Source: UBA7672 sp965279205
GTDB taxonomy: Bacteria; Pseudomonadota; Alphaproteobacteria; Caulobacterales; Hyphomonadaceae
Reading direction: 5' to 3'
DNA: 64,000 nucleotides
NCBI GenBank assembly: GCA_965279205.1
Contig: OZ257144.1
Location: 620,001-684,000, forward strand
Notes under the pieces: model-generated
Databases searched by the model: none
Told to the model about the DNA's origin: nothing
The model's input: the letters and a program-made list of their open reading frames with translations, nothing else
Position numbers and translations under genes: made by a program
Shown: one piece after another, positions 33,850-42,104 of the stretch
Layout: each line of letters begins with the position of its first letter
How positions within the stretch are numbered: the stretch's first letter is position 1

Positions 33850-35758
33850 GCTCCGCGGCGGACGCCGACCGGGCGGCTGCGGCGACCGCCGCGCTTGGCT
33901 GCGGCTTTCTCGCCCGAAGCCACAGGGCCAGCGCCGTTGCTCGCCAGACTGCCTGTACGTCCTGTCCCAGCGCGTTTTGGGGCTGCGCCGCCACGCGAGT
34001 GTAAGCCTCTTGGACGCGCGGCAGATTCACGAATTCAGACAGGTTGTTGTGCTGCGTCAGGAGCACCTCATCAAGGAGGGCGCGATTGTGTTTGCACATC
34101 GCAGTCGCCAACGCAGGCGTGAAATCGAACTTGTCTCGGCGCCATTGGATCGATTTTGGCAGCACGCCTTCCATCGCCCGGCGGAAAGTATAGCGGGTCC
34201 AGCCATCGCGAATCTTGTCCTCCGGTTCCAGCGACAGGCAGAACTCGACCAGCCGTTTGTCCCAGAATGGATAACGCGCTTCGATGCCGGCGTGCGAGCT
34301 GGCGCGGTCCAGCACTTCCAGCGCGTGCGCCTGGATTGGCGCGTTAAGCATTGCGATGTGCTGGTCCGATTCCGTCACAAACGCGTTTTGCGCCACAAGG
34401 GCCTTGCTCCATCTGGCTTCACCGCCAGCGTCCTGGGCGAACGCCGGATTGATGAATCGCCGCCAAGCCGGCGGCGAGGCGGCATGTCCAAGCGTGCGCT
34501 GCACGCGCCGTTCCAGGCGTGCGCCCAGCCGATGTGCTTTTCCGATGATCCGTCGAGCCGCGCCGAAATGGCTCCAGTAGGTCAGGAATAGGCCCAGTCG
34601 AGACGTCTGGTAGACATCTGATTCAGCGGGCAGGTTACGCCAGAGCGATCTCCACCTTCCAGCGAGGGAAAGCTCCTTAAGCCAGCCCAGGCCATGCGAC
34701 ACGACCTCGTCACCGCCGTGGCCGTCCAGCAGGACGCTGGCGCCTGACTGGGCTCCAGCCAAATAAAGCTGCCGGTTGTTTGCCAATGTCGGGGCCTGGA
34801 AGAGACCGTCCTGTTCGCGCAACATACGGTCGAAGTCGTCGAACGGTCCAACCCGGTCACCCGAAACCAGGGTTGGGCTGAAATTGCCGCTGCGAAGCAC
34901 GTCGTCGATTTGCAGACGCTCATCTTGGCAGTCTTCGAAGACCAGAGAAAATGTCTTGAGGGGTGAACGCGCGCTCTTGGCGGCGGTAACCGATATGGCG
35001 GAAGAATCCAGACCGCCGCTAAGCATGGAGGCTGCAGTGGGCGTCATCCTGCAACTTACTGCCTTGGCAAACAGGTCTGCGAAGGCCTCGACGCTAGCTT
35101 TAGCCGGGATGGACGCCGACGCGGATGGTCGCCAGTACGCCGAAACTTCTACCGTACCTTGCCGTACACGCAGACAATGGCCGGGCGGCAAGCGAAAGAT
35201 GTCCGCATAGTCGGTTGAGTGGGTATCCGCGACAAAGCCGGTCAGAAAATCGCAGATGCGCGTCTCGTTGAACTGATGCTGCCCGCCGAAGGCGAGGATC
35301 GCCTTGAGTTCTGAGCCAAATACGATTTGGCCGGCAGTCTTGGCGTATAGGAACGGCCGGATGCCAAGATGATCCCTCGCGCAGAACAATGTCGCGCGGG
35401 CCGGGTCCCAGAGGGCGAAGGCAAAATCGCCGAGCAGATAGGCGGGCGTATCCTCGCCCCATTTCCGGTACGCAGTGAGGATCAGTCTAGCGTTGCTCCA
35501 GCCCTGATCGCCGCCAAGTATCGAAAGCAATTCGTCGCGATTGTCCAATCGCGCGTCGACAGCAATTGCGCGAGCGCTGCTGGCGGGCTCGCTCGGATTT
35601 AGTGGAATGATTTCGAGGGCGTCACCTCCGAGCGCTGCATCGCCGCCAGACCAGATTCGAGGCGCGCCACGGAATCTTCCGGTCAGTGCGGCAAGCGCTG
35701 ATCTGACCTGAATCGGATCGGCGCCATCTCTTCGGAGAGCGCCTGCGATCGCACTCAT
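33836..35758 (-). CDS. lasso cyclase, asparagine-synthetase-like (C protein)
   Basis: A 640-residue protein with an asparagine-synthetase B layout: an N-terminal glutamine-amidotransferase-like domain (1-210) and a C-terminal ATP-pyrophosphatase domain with the PP-loop SGGLDSS (247-253). The second residue is Ser, not the Cys nucleophile of glutamine-using enzymes, so no ammonia is made. In lasso pathways this enzyme adenylates the Asp or Glu side chain and closes the macrolactam with the freed amino terminus. ATGA overlap with the B2 gene. Confidence 0.92.
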   Translation of the reverse strand: MSAIAGALRRDGADPIQVRSALAALTGRFRGAPRIWSGGDAALGGDALEIIPLNPSEPASSARAIAVDARLDNRDELLSILGGDQGWSNARLILTAYRKWGEDTPAYLLGDFAFALWDPARATLFCARDHLGIRPFLYAKTAGQIVFGSELKAILAFGGQHQFNETRICDFLTGFVADTHSTDYADIFRLPPGHCLRVRQGTVEVSAYWRPSASASIPAKASVEAFADLFAKAVSCRMTPTAASMLSGGLDSSAISVTAAKSARSPLKTFSLVFEDCQDERLQIDDVLRSGNFSPTLVSGDRVGPFDDFDRMLREQDGLFQAPTLANNRQLYLAGAQSGASVLLDGHGGDEVVSHGLGWLKELSLAGRWRSLWRNLPAESDVYQTSRLGLFLTYWSHFGAARRIIGKAHRLGARLERRVQRTLGHAASPPAWRRFINPAFAQDAGGEARWSKALVAQNAFVTESDQHIAMLNAPIQAHALEVLDRASSHAGIEARYPFWDKRLVEFCLSLEPEDKIRDGWTRYTFRRAMEGVLPKSIQWRRDKFDFTPALATAMCKHNRALLDEVLLTQHNNLSEFVNLPRVQEAYTRVAAQPQNALGQDVQAVWRATALALWLRARKPQPSAAVAAAARSASAAERAHA

Positions 35759-36186
35759 GGCAATTTCAGCTGGAGATCTGTCATCGGCCTGTACCGATCA
35801 AGTGTCGGGCGAGCATCACCGATCACTATTTGATCGTCGTGTATGACCCAAGCATGCGCATCGAACGACATCTGGCTGTCCTTTGCGACGCCGACACGTA
35901 CAACCGATTGATGACCGGAGCGCGCGAGCAGATAGTGCAACGTCACCGCTTGAGCGAGACATTTCGTTCTTGGCAAGAATTGAGCCGCGGTTCGCACGCC
36001 CCATATGATCCTGGGCGCCGATGACGTGCGCTGGCCGCCTGGCAGTCGTGACTCAAGGGATCGGGCAACGCGCAGATAACCACGCATCCGGAGCCCAAGT
36101 CGTATTAGGCAGAGTTGCCACAAGCAGCGGGCCAGAAAAAACTGATCCGTCCGCTTTAGCCGCAGGAATCTAGAGAGACGCCACAT
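35755..36186 (-). CDS. lasso B2 leader peptidase (transglutaminase-like)
   Basis: A 143-residue member of the lasso B2/transglutaminase-like cysteine protease family. The nucleophile is Cys76 (RTKCLAQAVTLHYLL), the base His111 (FDAHAWVIHDD), and an Asp follows near 123-124. It cuts the leader from the precursor. Many proteobacterial clusters have B1 and B2 fused; here they are separate genes, as in Gram-positive clusters. It overlaps B1 by 17 bases and the cyclase gene by 4. Confidence 0.9.
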   Translation of the reverse strand: MWRLSRFLRLKRTDQFFLARCLWQLCLIRLGLRMRGYLRVARSLESRLPGGQRTSSAPRIIWGVRTAAQFLPRTKCLAQAVTLHYLLARSGHQSVVRVGVAKDSQMSFDAHAWVIHDDQIVIGDARPTLDRYRPMTDLQLKLP

Positions 36187-36460
36187 TGGAAGCCCTTATG
36201 AGCTTCGCCTCGACCATATCGTCTAGCAGCGCTTTCAAGTCGCCAGCGCACTGTCCATCGGCAACGTCGTAAGCGTCCACCACGGCTCGCTTGATCTCGT
36301 CGAAAGCCAATGGCTGGCCGACAAGATTCCAAACGAAAGTCCCGACGGAATTGGTTGTAAAGTATTTCCCCGATCGCAGATCAAGCAGCGCGGATCCGTC
36401 GCCGAATTCGCACGCGATCACTTCGGGGTCGGCAATGAATTGTCCGGCTGCTGGACTCAC
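36170..36460 (-). CDS. lasso B1 protein (PqqD-like RiPP recognition element)
   Basis: A 96-residue PqqD-fold protein: LLDLRSGKYFTTNSVGTFVW is the beta hairpin and first helix that bind RiPP leaders, followed by helical LKALLDDMVEAKLI. It would hold the precursor leader (the YQTP..L...G segment) for B2. GTG start, preceded by AGGAGAG. It lies about 50 bp after the precursor gene. Confidence 0.9.
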   Translation of the reverse strand: MSPAAGQFIADPEVIACEFGDGSALLDLRSGKYFTTNSVGTFVWNLVGQPLAFDEIKRAVVDAYDVADGQCAGDLKALLDDMVEAKLIRASNVASL

Positions 36461-36510
36461 GGTGGCTCTCCTGCGTTCCGCGAACTATCCAGACGCGTTG
36501 ACCGTGCTGT

Positions 36511-36693
36511 CTACCGCGGCGGATCAGAGAAGGTCAGGGCGCTCGCCGGCGTACCAACGGTGAAGGCCGAATCGAGCGCATAGCCGTTGCCGGCATGCTT
36601 CGTCAGGGCTTCGAATGAACCAACAGTGTTCAGCGTCGGAGTTTGGTAGACGCGCTTTTTTTCGCAAGCCATCTGCACAGTGTTGTTCGTCAT
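36511..36693 (-). CDS. lasso peptide precursor (A gene)
   Basis: A 60-residue precursor. The leader has the expected motif Y16-Q-T-P19-T-L21-N-T-V-G25-S-F with Thr31. If Thr is at -2, as usual, the core is H33 to R60 (28 residues), starting HAGNGYALD with Asp41 at ring position 9; an alternative start at Ala34 gives an 8-residue ring. The tail SAFTVGTPASALTFS is followed by DPPR. The longer in-frame reading upstream has no leader-like sequence and is rejected; the ATG used follows GGGAGCGGGAA. First gene of the operon. Confidence 0.88.
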   Translation of the reverse strand: MTNNTVQMACEKKRVYQTPTLNTVGSFEALTKHAGNGYALDSAFTVGTPASALTFSDPPR

Positions 36694-36759
36694 TTTCGGT
36701 TCCCGCTCCCAAGAGGGCGCCAAGCCGCAGCGTTCTATGCAGCAGGCGTGCCACCACAT

Positions 36760-36787
36760 CGTATAGTTAGCTTTCGATGCCCTTGAA
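36760..36787 (-). promoter_or_regulatory. candidate lasso-operon promoter
   Basis: On the minus strand TTCAAG (36787-36782), a 16-base spacer and TATACG (36765-36760) lie about 70 bp before the precursor ATG. The -35 match is weak; this is a candidate by position only. Confidence 0.3.
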
Positions 36788-36829
36788 CGATACGAAGAAC
36801 ACCTGGCAGCTGAGGATTCCTTCAGCAAC

Positions 36830-36841
36830 TCGCCTAGGCGA
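36830..36841. promoter_or_regulatory. 12-bp palindrome TCGCCTAGGCGA upstream of the lasso promoter
   Basis: A perfect 12-bp palindrome about 45 bp upstream of the candidate -35 on the minus strand. A possible activator or repressor site; no regulator gene exists in the island, so any factor would be host-encoded. Confidence 0.3.
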
Positions 36842-37546
36842 CGATTGTTTGGTCGGCCTGCAGGGGCTGACCTAACGGTAATGATCGGCTTTCACGTGGA
36901 TTGCCGATGTTCTCGTTCAACCAATGGTAACTGGGCTGTGGCCGGGCACACGTTCGGTCCGCCTTCGGTGCGGTGGACGGCTCTTCACCTCCGGGAGCGG
37001 CAGTTTCTGTCTTCCGTTGGAGCTGGAGGAGAGCCATGAATGATCGGTTCTCACCCAAGCACGAGCGGCATTCGCAGAGCGTGGGGGACAGGACACAGAA
37101 GATCGTGAGCGGGGCTTACCGTGGGCCGGCCTGACCCATTTACCGGGGAGCCCTGCTCACGACCCAGTATGCGCAGCAGCGAAGCACGCCGCGGAAGAAC
37201 GACATCAATTCGACACGACGCCGGCTGATGGTCCAACGAGTATGCGTCACAAGCCCCCAAGCCCGTGGCCCAGCCGCTGCCGGTTACCAGAACCATCTCG
37301 CCGCAGTAGCAACCCTGCTGTGGCTTACTCCTGGGAGGTCATCGGCCGGTCGCTGCAACGAGTGCGATGACTGGTTGAACTCCCCCTCATTTCGGACGCT
37401 ATGCGTGTAGTTGAGACGCGTCCGCGGATCGACATGTTTGGATGGTGCCCGCTGGGGCGATAGGATGATCCCATGCGTTGTCTCGGCGTGCATTCAAGTT
37501 CAAATTGTTCAATGAGTTGTGTTCGCAACGAATCCCGGGTTTCTTC

Positions 37547-37563
37547 TCCCACCTTCACCGCCA
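37547..37563. repeat. att-like direct repeat of the tRNA-Ser 3' end
   Basis: TCCCACCTTCACCGCCA, identical to bases 29651-29667 of the tRNA-Ser gene including its CCA. The match ends precisely at the CCA; upstream similarity is only partial. It is not part of any complete tRNA here. Confidence 0.75.
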
Positions 37564-37572
37564 CCCTGCGCT

Positions 37573-37634
37573 CCTTTGGAGCTTCGGGTGGCAGGCCACC
37601 CGGCCGGGTGGACGCATTTCCGAAGCCCCAAAGG
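37573..37634. repeat. long inverted repeat just after the att-like site
   Basis: Arms CCTTTGGAGCTTCGG (37573-37587) and CCGAAGCCCCAAAGG (37620-37634) pair at 14 of 15 positions, with GGTGGC/GCCACC and CCGGCCGG inside. Before island insertion it would have lain right after the tRNA-Ser gene and may be its terminator. Confidence 0.5.
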
Positions 37635-37754
37635 ACCGCAGAATATTCTTGCCTCCCGAAGCCTTGGCGCAGGGAGGCCTCTCCAGCCATGTGCTGAGCC
37701 GTTTCCTGTTGCACGGGAACATGCTCTAGCTTTGCCCGTGCTGGGAGGAAGTCC

Positions 37755-38327
37755 ATGAGATTTGTGTACGTTGCCGTTGCTGCGGCCGCGATGATTGCGC
37801 CTTCGGCCACGGCCCAGGTCGACAGCGTGCGCCTTGGCGTGATGAAGCACAACATCTGTGTCAGCGACTGCAAGAACGCGGACAAGGAAAGCGGCGTCAA
37901 CATCAACGGCGAGCTGCGCTTTGCCTCGCCCGATTTCCTGGCGTGGGCCTTTGCGCCGCATCCCTATGTGATGGCGTCGGTCAATACAGACGGCAACACG
38001 TCCTATGGCGGTGTCGGTCTCGAATGGGATTTCCCGATTGCCCAAGGTTGGCATTTCGAGCCGGGCTTCGGCTACGTCATCCACGATGGCGACATCAACA
38101 ACCCGTTCCCCTCGGGTACGCAGGCGGCGGTCGACTATTCCGCAGACCACGTCCTGCTCGGATCGCGCGACCTCTTCCGCACCAACCTTGCGCTGATCTG
38201 GGATATCTCGCCGGACTGGGCGTTGCAGGGCATCTACGAGCATGTCAGCCACGGTCAGATCCTTGCCAAAGGCCGCAACCAGGGTCTCGATGAAATCGGG
38301 GTTCGCGCCGTGTGGAGATTCAAATGA
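37755..38327 (+). CDS. pagL: lipid A 3-O-deacylase, PagL family
   Basis: A 190-residue outer-membrane acyloxyacyl hydrolase with a signal peptide cut near SATA-Q. The catalytic residues are in GIYEHVSHGQ (His and Ser spaced as HxS) with a Glu in GLDEIG near the end, and the protein closes with VWRFK as a small beta-barrel. It removes the 3-linked acyl chain from lipid A, altering surface recognition. A GGGAGGAA Shine-Dalgarno precedes the ATG. Two cysteines early in the mature chain (NICVSDCKNAD) are unusual for PagL. It is backbone DNA between two islands, translationally coupled to the next gene. Confidence 0.88.
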   Translation: MRFVYVAVAAAAMIAPSATAQVDSVRLGVMKHNICVSDCKNADKESGVNINGELRFASPDFLAWAFAPHPYVMASVNTDGNTSYGGVGLEWDFPIAQGWHFEPGFGYVIHDGDINNPFPSGTQAAVDYSADHVLLGSRDLFRTNLALIWDISPDWALQGIYEHVSHGQILAKGRNQGLDEIGVRAVWRFK

Positions 38328-38719
38328 TCCACCGCTTCATCGTTGCGGCTGCGTTTTCGATCGCGCTCGCCGGACCCGCTTTCGCCGACACGATCGATGT
38401 TCTCAAGCAGAACACGCTCACGCTGACCGATGCGCGCGGCGGGGTCACCACCATCCTCCTGTCCGAAGGTGGTGAGATGCAGCAGACAGACCCGGCAGGC
38501 ATGTGGGCGGCCGGCTTCTGGTCGATGGAGGAGCGTGGACTGTGCTGGACGGCGCGCGGCAAGTCGCAGCTCTGCATACCGCTCGAAACCGGAAAGGCCG
38601 TTGGCGATAGCTGGGATATCCGGGGTCCGCGCGGCGACGTGGTCTGGACAGCGGTCATCATCGAAGGGCGCAGCCGGCTGGATGCCGGGTCCGGCGACCA
38701 GAAGCCCGGCGACTATTAG
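38324..38719 (+). CDS. secreted hypothetical protein coupled to pagL
   Basis: A 131-residue exported protein, unrecognised. A signal peptide (FIVAAAFSIALAGPAFA-D) is followed by a compact beta-rich domain with two cysteines (GLCWTARGKSQLC) that could form a disulfide. The ATG overlaps the pagL stop (ATGA), so the two are made together; a role at the cell surface is likely but unproven. The next feature is tRNA-Leu, 94 bp on. Confidence 0.75.
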   Translation: MIHRFIVAAAFSIALAGPAFADTIDVLKQNTLTLTDARGGVTTILLSEGGEMQQTDPAGMWAAGFWSMEERGLCWTARGKSQLCIPLETGKAVGDSWDIRGPRGDVVWTAVIIEGRSRLDAGSGDQKPGDY

Positions 38720-38813
38720 GCCGTTTGCATGGGGTTACGAAGTCCTTGGAGCGCGCGCGAATCGCCCCTTGAATCCGCCGGTTTCCCCCTGTATCACGCC
38801 CGCCTTGCTATCT

Positions 38814-38898
<85 letters not shown>

Positions 38899-38940
38899 AG
38901 ACCCCGCTCGGCCTGATCCGGCCTTGTCCGGTTCGAACAA

Positions 38941-39045
38941 AAAATCCCCAACTTTCAAATCAAGATTGTCCAAGGCCGTCCAATGCGATCCAAGGGGATT
39001 GCTCCCATCCAGCATTTTTGTTGGTATTTTTGTTGGGCTTCTCGA
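38941..39045. promoter_or_regulatory. probable integrase arm sites and att core region
   Basis: Between the tRNA-Leu CCA and the integrase are tandem GTCCAAGG/GTCCAATG repeats (about 38969-38995) and a doubled TTTTTGTTGG (39015-39036). Repeats of this type sit at integrase-binding arms in P4-like islands. At 39055-39067 GGTTCGAGTCCTC repeats 13 bases of the tRNA T arm. Confidence 0.4.
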
Positions 39046-39082
39046 GCCATTAGCGGTTCGAGTCCTCCAACGGGGAACCGAC

Positions 39083-40282
39083 ATGCCGCTCACCGATACC
39101 AAGCTTCGTACTCTCAAACCTGGACCCACCAACCTTAAGCTCAGCGATGGCGGTGGCCTGCACATCATGGTGTCGCCAACGGGATCGAAGCTGTGGCGAA
39201 TGTCATATCGGTTCGCGGGCCTGCAGAAGACCCTGTCGTTCGGCCAGTATCCCACGACCTCATTGGCGAGCGCGCGAAAGCGACGTGAAGAGGCGAAGGT
39301 GCTGCTCGCCGACGGCGTTGATCCCTCGCAGCAAATTCGGGTGGAAAAGCAACAGCGTCAGCTTGGAGCCCGAAATACATTCGCTGCTGTTGCCGATGAA
39401 TTTCTGGACAAAGCAGAGCGCGAAGGCCGGGCGACGGCGACACTCAGCAAGAAACGTTGGCTCTTGGAAAAAGCGAAGGCGAGCTTCGGAGCGCGACCAA
39501 TTCGTGAAGTAACGGCCGCCGACATTCTGGTTCCGCTTAGGAAGATTGAGGGGGAGGGCAATCTTGAGACCGCGAAACGCCTGCGCGCGGCGGTCGGACA
39601 AGTTTTTAGATATGGCATAGCCACCGCACGAGCGGAGATCGATCCGACCCATGGCCTTCGGGGCGCGCTCGCCGCGCCTCGCGTGACCCATCGAGCTGCC
39701 TTGGTCGACAAAGGCGATTATGCTCGGCTGGTTCGCGCCATTTGGTCATATGAAGGCCAACCCGAAACCCAGATCGCCCTGAAGTTGATGGCACTTCTGT
39801 ATCCTCGGCCCGGCGAGCTACGTCTCGCCACTTGGGCGGAGTTCGATCTTTCAAGGGCGATATGGATCATACCGGCCGACCGAACGAAGATGCGTCGTGA
39901 ACATCGCAAGCCATTGCCATTGGAGGCGGTGAGACTCCTTGAGTACCTCAAGGATTTTACTGGTCGCCGTGAGCTCGCATTTGCGTCTGTGCAGTCGCCC
40001 GGAAGTCCGATGAGCGAGAACACTCTAAATCAGGCTCTCCGTCGGATGGGCTTTTCACAATCTGAAGCGACATCGCACGGCTTTCGAGCTAGCGCGTCCA
40101 GCCTGCTAAACGAAAGCGGCCTCTGGTCTGCTGATGCTATCGAGGCGGAGCTTGGTCATGCGACCGCGGGAGTAGTTCGCCGGGCGTATCATCGAGCAAG
40201 TTATTGGGAAGAGCGAGCGCGGATGGCTTCTTGGTGGTCGGAGCAGATTCAACAGATGAGCGCGTTCGAAACTCAAGAGTAG
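39083..40282 (+). CDS. tyrosine-type site-specific integrase (P4/CP4 family)
   Basis: A 399-residue integrase. The N-terminal DUF4102-type arm-binding domain begins PLTDTKLRTLKPG and includes KTLSFGQYPTTSLASARKRR; the core-binding domain spans about 100-190; the catalytic domain has Arg in YPRPGELRLATW, HGFRASASSLLNESG (H-x-x-R), ELGHATAGVVRRAYHR with the probable Tyr nucleophile in RRAYHRA. The ATG used is the one that starts the conserved domain; the 53-codon in-frame extension overlaps the att region and is rejected. It catalyses integration and excision at the tRNA-Leu gene. Confidence 0.93.
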   Translation: MPLTDTKLRTLKPGPTNLKLSDGGGLHIMVSPTGSKLWRMSYRFAGLQKTLSFGQYPTTSLASARKRREEAKVLLADGVDPSQQIRVEKQQRQLGARNTFAAVADEFLDKAEREGRATATLSKKRWLLEKAKASFGARPIREVTAADILVPLRKIEGEGNLETAKRLRAAVGQVFRYGIATARAEIDPTHGLRGALAAPRVTHRAALVDKGDYARLVRAIWSYEGQPETQIALKLMALLYPRPGELRLATWAEFDLSRAIWIIPADRTKMRREHRKPLPLEAVRLLEYLKDFTGRRELAFASVQSPGSPMSENTLNQALRRMGFSQSEATSHGFRASASSLLNESGLWSADAIEAELGHATAGVVRRAYHRASYWEERARMASWWSEQIQQMSAFETQE

Positions 40283-40319
40283 ATTCGCGAAACCCCTGCG
40301 TTGGTTGGTCTGACACGAC

Positions 40320-41867
40320 TCACATCCTATGGAGACAAAAGCCCAATTCGAACAGACACACACGATTCTTGGCTATGACGGGGAAGTCACGCTCTTCGAA
40401 CTCGGCGGCGATCCGTTCGCAGAGTGCGTTGCGCTTGCAGAGGATCGTGATCTCGCGTGCGGCGACCGGCGATGAGCCATCGACGAGGTCGTTGACGATC
40501 TCGACGCAGCGGCCGACCTGCGCATCCAGATTGGTTGCCTGGAGGATGGCGGGCCATGGGCCGGAGCGCGTGCAGTTCTCGGGCCTGAGCGCGACGGCGT
40601 GGGGCAGATCGTCATCGCCAATCGAGTCCAGCTGGCCGAAGCTCCATGCGGCGCTGACGATCTCGCGCGTATTGCGGTAGTTGCGCGGGAAGCGCTTGGT
40701 GCGGTTGCGCGCCTTGACGCCGACCTTGCTCCAGTTGGGCAGTTTCGAGCCGTAGAGGTTCTGGCTAACATCGTAGGCGATGATCAGCGTGCCATCGGCG
40801 GGCTCCTTGAGCGCGAGTACGGCGCTCTGGAACCAGGATGAGCGGAAATCCTGGCCTTCGTCGATCAGTACGGCGTCGTATTTGCCGGCTTCTCCGCCGC
40901 CAGATTCGAGGATGGCGAGCAGGCCCTGTCCGAAGGCGTCGCGATCTTCGTTGGGTGGCGCTTTCTGGATGCTCGCCCAGACTCCGAAGGTGTGGACGCT
41001 GACGCCGGCATGCGGCTCGAGCGTCTTCTCAAAATATTGCCGCAGGGTGCGATTGTAGCAGAGCACCAGGACGGACTTGCCTGCTTCCGCGAGCATCCGG
41101 GCTGCTGCAACGAGGATGACGGTCTTTCCCGAGCCAGGCACGCCGTAGAGAATGCGGTGACCCGATCCCAGCTGGCGGGCGACTTTCTCCTGTTCGATGT
41201 CCAACACATTCACGGAGACCATGCGCGGCATTTCATCGCCAAACAGGGAGCCGGTCTCGACGCGGCTGGAGGGACTGACGACAGACCGGATCGTGCGCAT
41301 TCGCTCCGGTGGGATCGGAGTGATGGGGATGTGTGGCGGCATGGCGGCCTTGAGCGCCGCCATCAGTGCAGTGGGATCGTCGTCGATCGCGTCGAACTCG
41401 TCGGCGCAGAGCGTCTCGCCGCGCGGGAACAGGCTGGCCCATGGACTGGCGTCGAGATCTTCGCGACGGATGGTCGTCATGATCGCCAGCCGGCCAAAGG
41501 CGAACGAGAAATGGCCGTTCCGTCTCAGCTCATCAGCTTCCGGGTGCAGGCTGCACGCGTTCATCAGGCCGCGCATGTAGCCGAGCGCTTGCCGGGAAGG
41601 GTGGGGCTGCTGCTGCCGGTTTCCGCCGTGCATGTAGTGGATGTCGTGCGAGTCCACATGCGTGATCGTCTTGAGCGCGATGCCCTTCACCTCGATCACG
41701 ATCACGCCGATCGCGGGCGCGATGACGATGAAGTCCGGAAAGCGGCGGCTGATCACCGGCTCGTAGTAGACGACCACATCGTCGGGCAGGGATTGCAGGG
41801 CGGCAAAGACGCGGCGTTCGCCCTGGGACGCGCCGTCCGGCAGGAATTCAGGAATCATTTCCGCCAA
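40320..41867 (-). pseudogene. NERD-domain UvrD-like helicase, C-terminally truncated
   Basis: The 515-residue reading starts with a NERD nuclease-related domain (SQGERRVFAALQSL, GVIVIEVKG) and continues with a superfamily-1 helicase: Walker A GVPGSGKTVILVAAARML, DEGQDF, then KRFPRNYRNTREIVSAAW. After AREITILCKRNALCERI the family resemblance stops, and the frame ends within 35 residues in unrelated sequence next to the integrase. The later helicase motifs needed for activity are missing. TTG at 41867 is preferred as start since GAGGGG lies 7 bases upstream; ATG 41858 is the alternative. Probably an old defence or repair gene damaged at the island junction. Confidence 0.7.
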
Positions 41868-42084
41868 TGAAACGCCCCTCGACCCGTTCGGGAGGGAAGT
41901 TGGGCCGGTTTCCGACGTGTGTCCATTCCAGCCAAAGCTTCGAAGCTCATGGCGTGCAACCCGTGCGGCAACGGTTGCACGCGTGCGCCTTTCCCGGAGG
42001 TCGCGTTCCCACAGAAGTCTCCAGTTCTGCGAATTCCAGGTCATAGGCTCGCCTGGATGCCGCTCTTCATGGACTGGAAATGCT

Positions 42085-42097
42085 GGATACGGTATCC
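42085..42097. promoter_or_regulatory. 13-bp palindrome GGATACGGTATCC before the first metal operon
   Basis: GGATAC and GTATCC flank a central G, seven bases before the first ATG of the czc cluster. It could be an operator for a metal sensor; no regulator gene lies nearby. Confidence 0.3.
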
Positions 42098-42104
42098 CCT
42101 GACC

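Larger units (their letters stand above)
29651..37563. mobile_element. tRNA-Ser-associated genomic island carrying the lasso-peptide operon
   Basis: Bounded by a 17-bp exact direct repeat, TCCCACCTTCACCGCCA: the 3' end of the tRNA-Ser gene (29651-29667) and a free copy at 37547-37563. A repeat of that length reaching exactly to the CCA end is the usual footprint of tRNA-targeted integration. Everything between is the leftward lasso operon plus about 1 kb of apparently non-coding DNA. No integrase or relaxase gene is present, so the island is either decayed or mobilised in trans. Base composition looks more A+T-rich than the flanking che operon; I did not compute it. Confidence 0.6.
36694..37754. 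other. 1.06 kb without a supported gene, upstream of the lasso operon and of pagL
   Basis: I see no convincing gene here: short frames on both strands lack Shine-Dalgarno sites, signal peptides or recognisable motifs. The left 150 bases should hold the lasso-operon promoter; 36830-36841 is a 12-bp palindrome; 37547-37563 is the free copy of the tRNA-Ser end; 37573-37634 is a long inverted repeat; and pagL has its GGGAGGAA site at 37743-37750. The part from about 36.9 to 37.5 kb may be remnant island DNA. Confidence 0.6.

Noticed and set aside
36834..37058. A 74-residue minus-strand frame upstream of the lasso precursor
   Set aside because: No ribosome site, low-complexity composition and no leader-like motif; not a second precursor.
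39055..39067. A second tRNA-like T arm (GGTTCGAGTCCTC) before the integrase
   Set aside because: Only 13 bases match the tRNA-Leu gene and no acceptor or anticodon stem is present, so it is not a tRNA; it may be an att remnant but is too short and too generic to claim.
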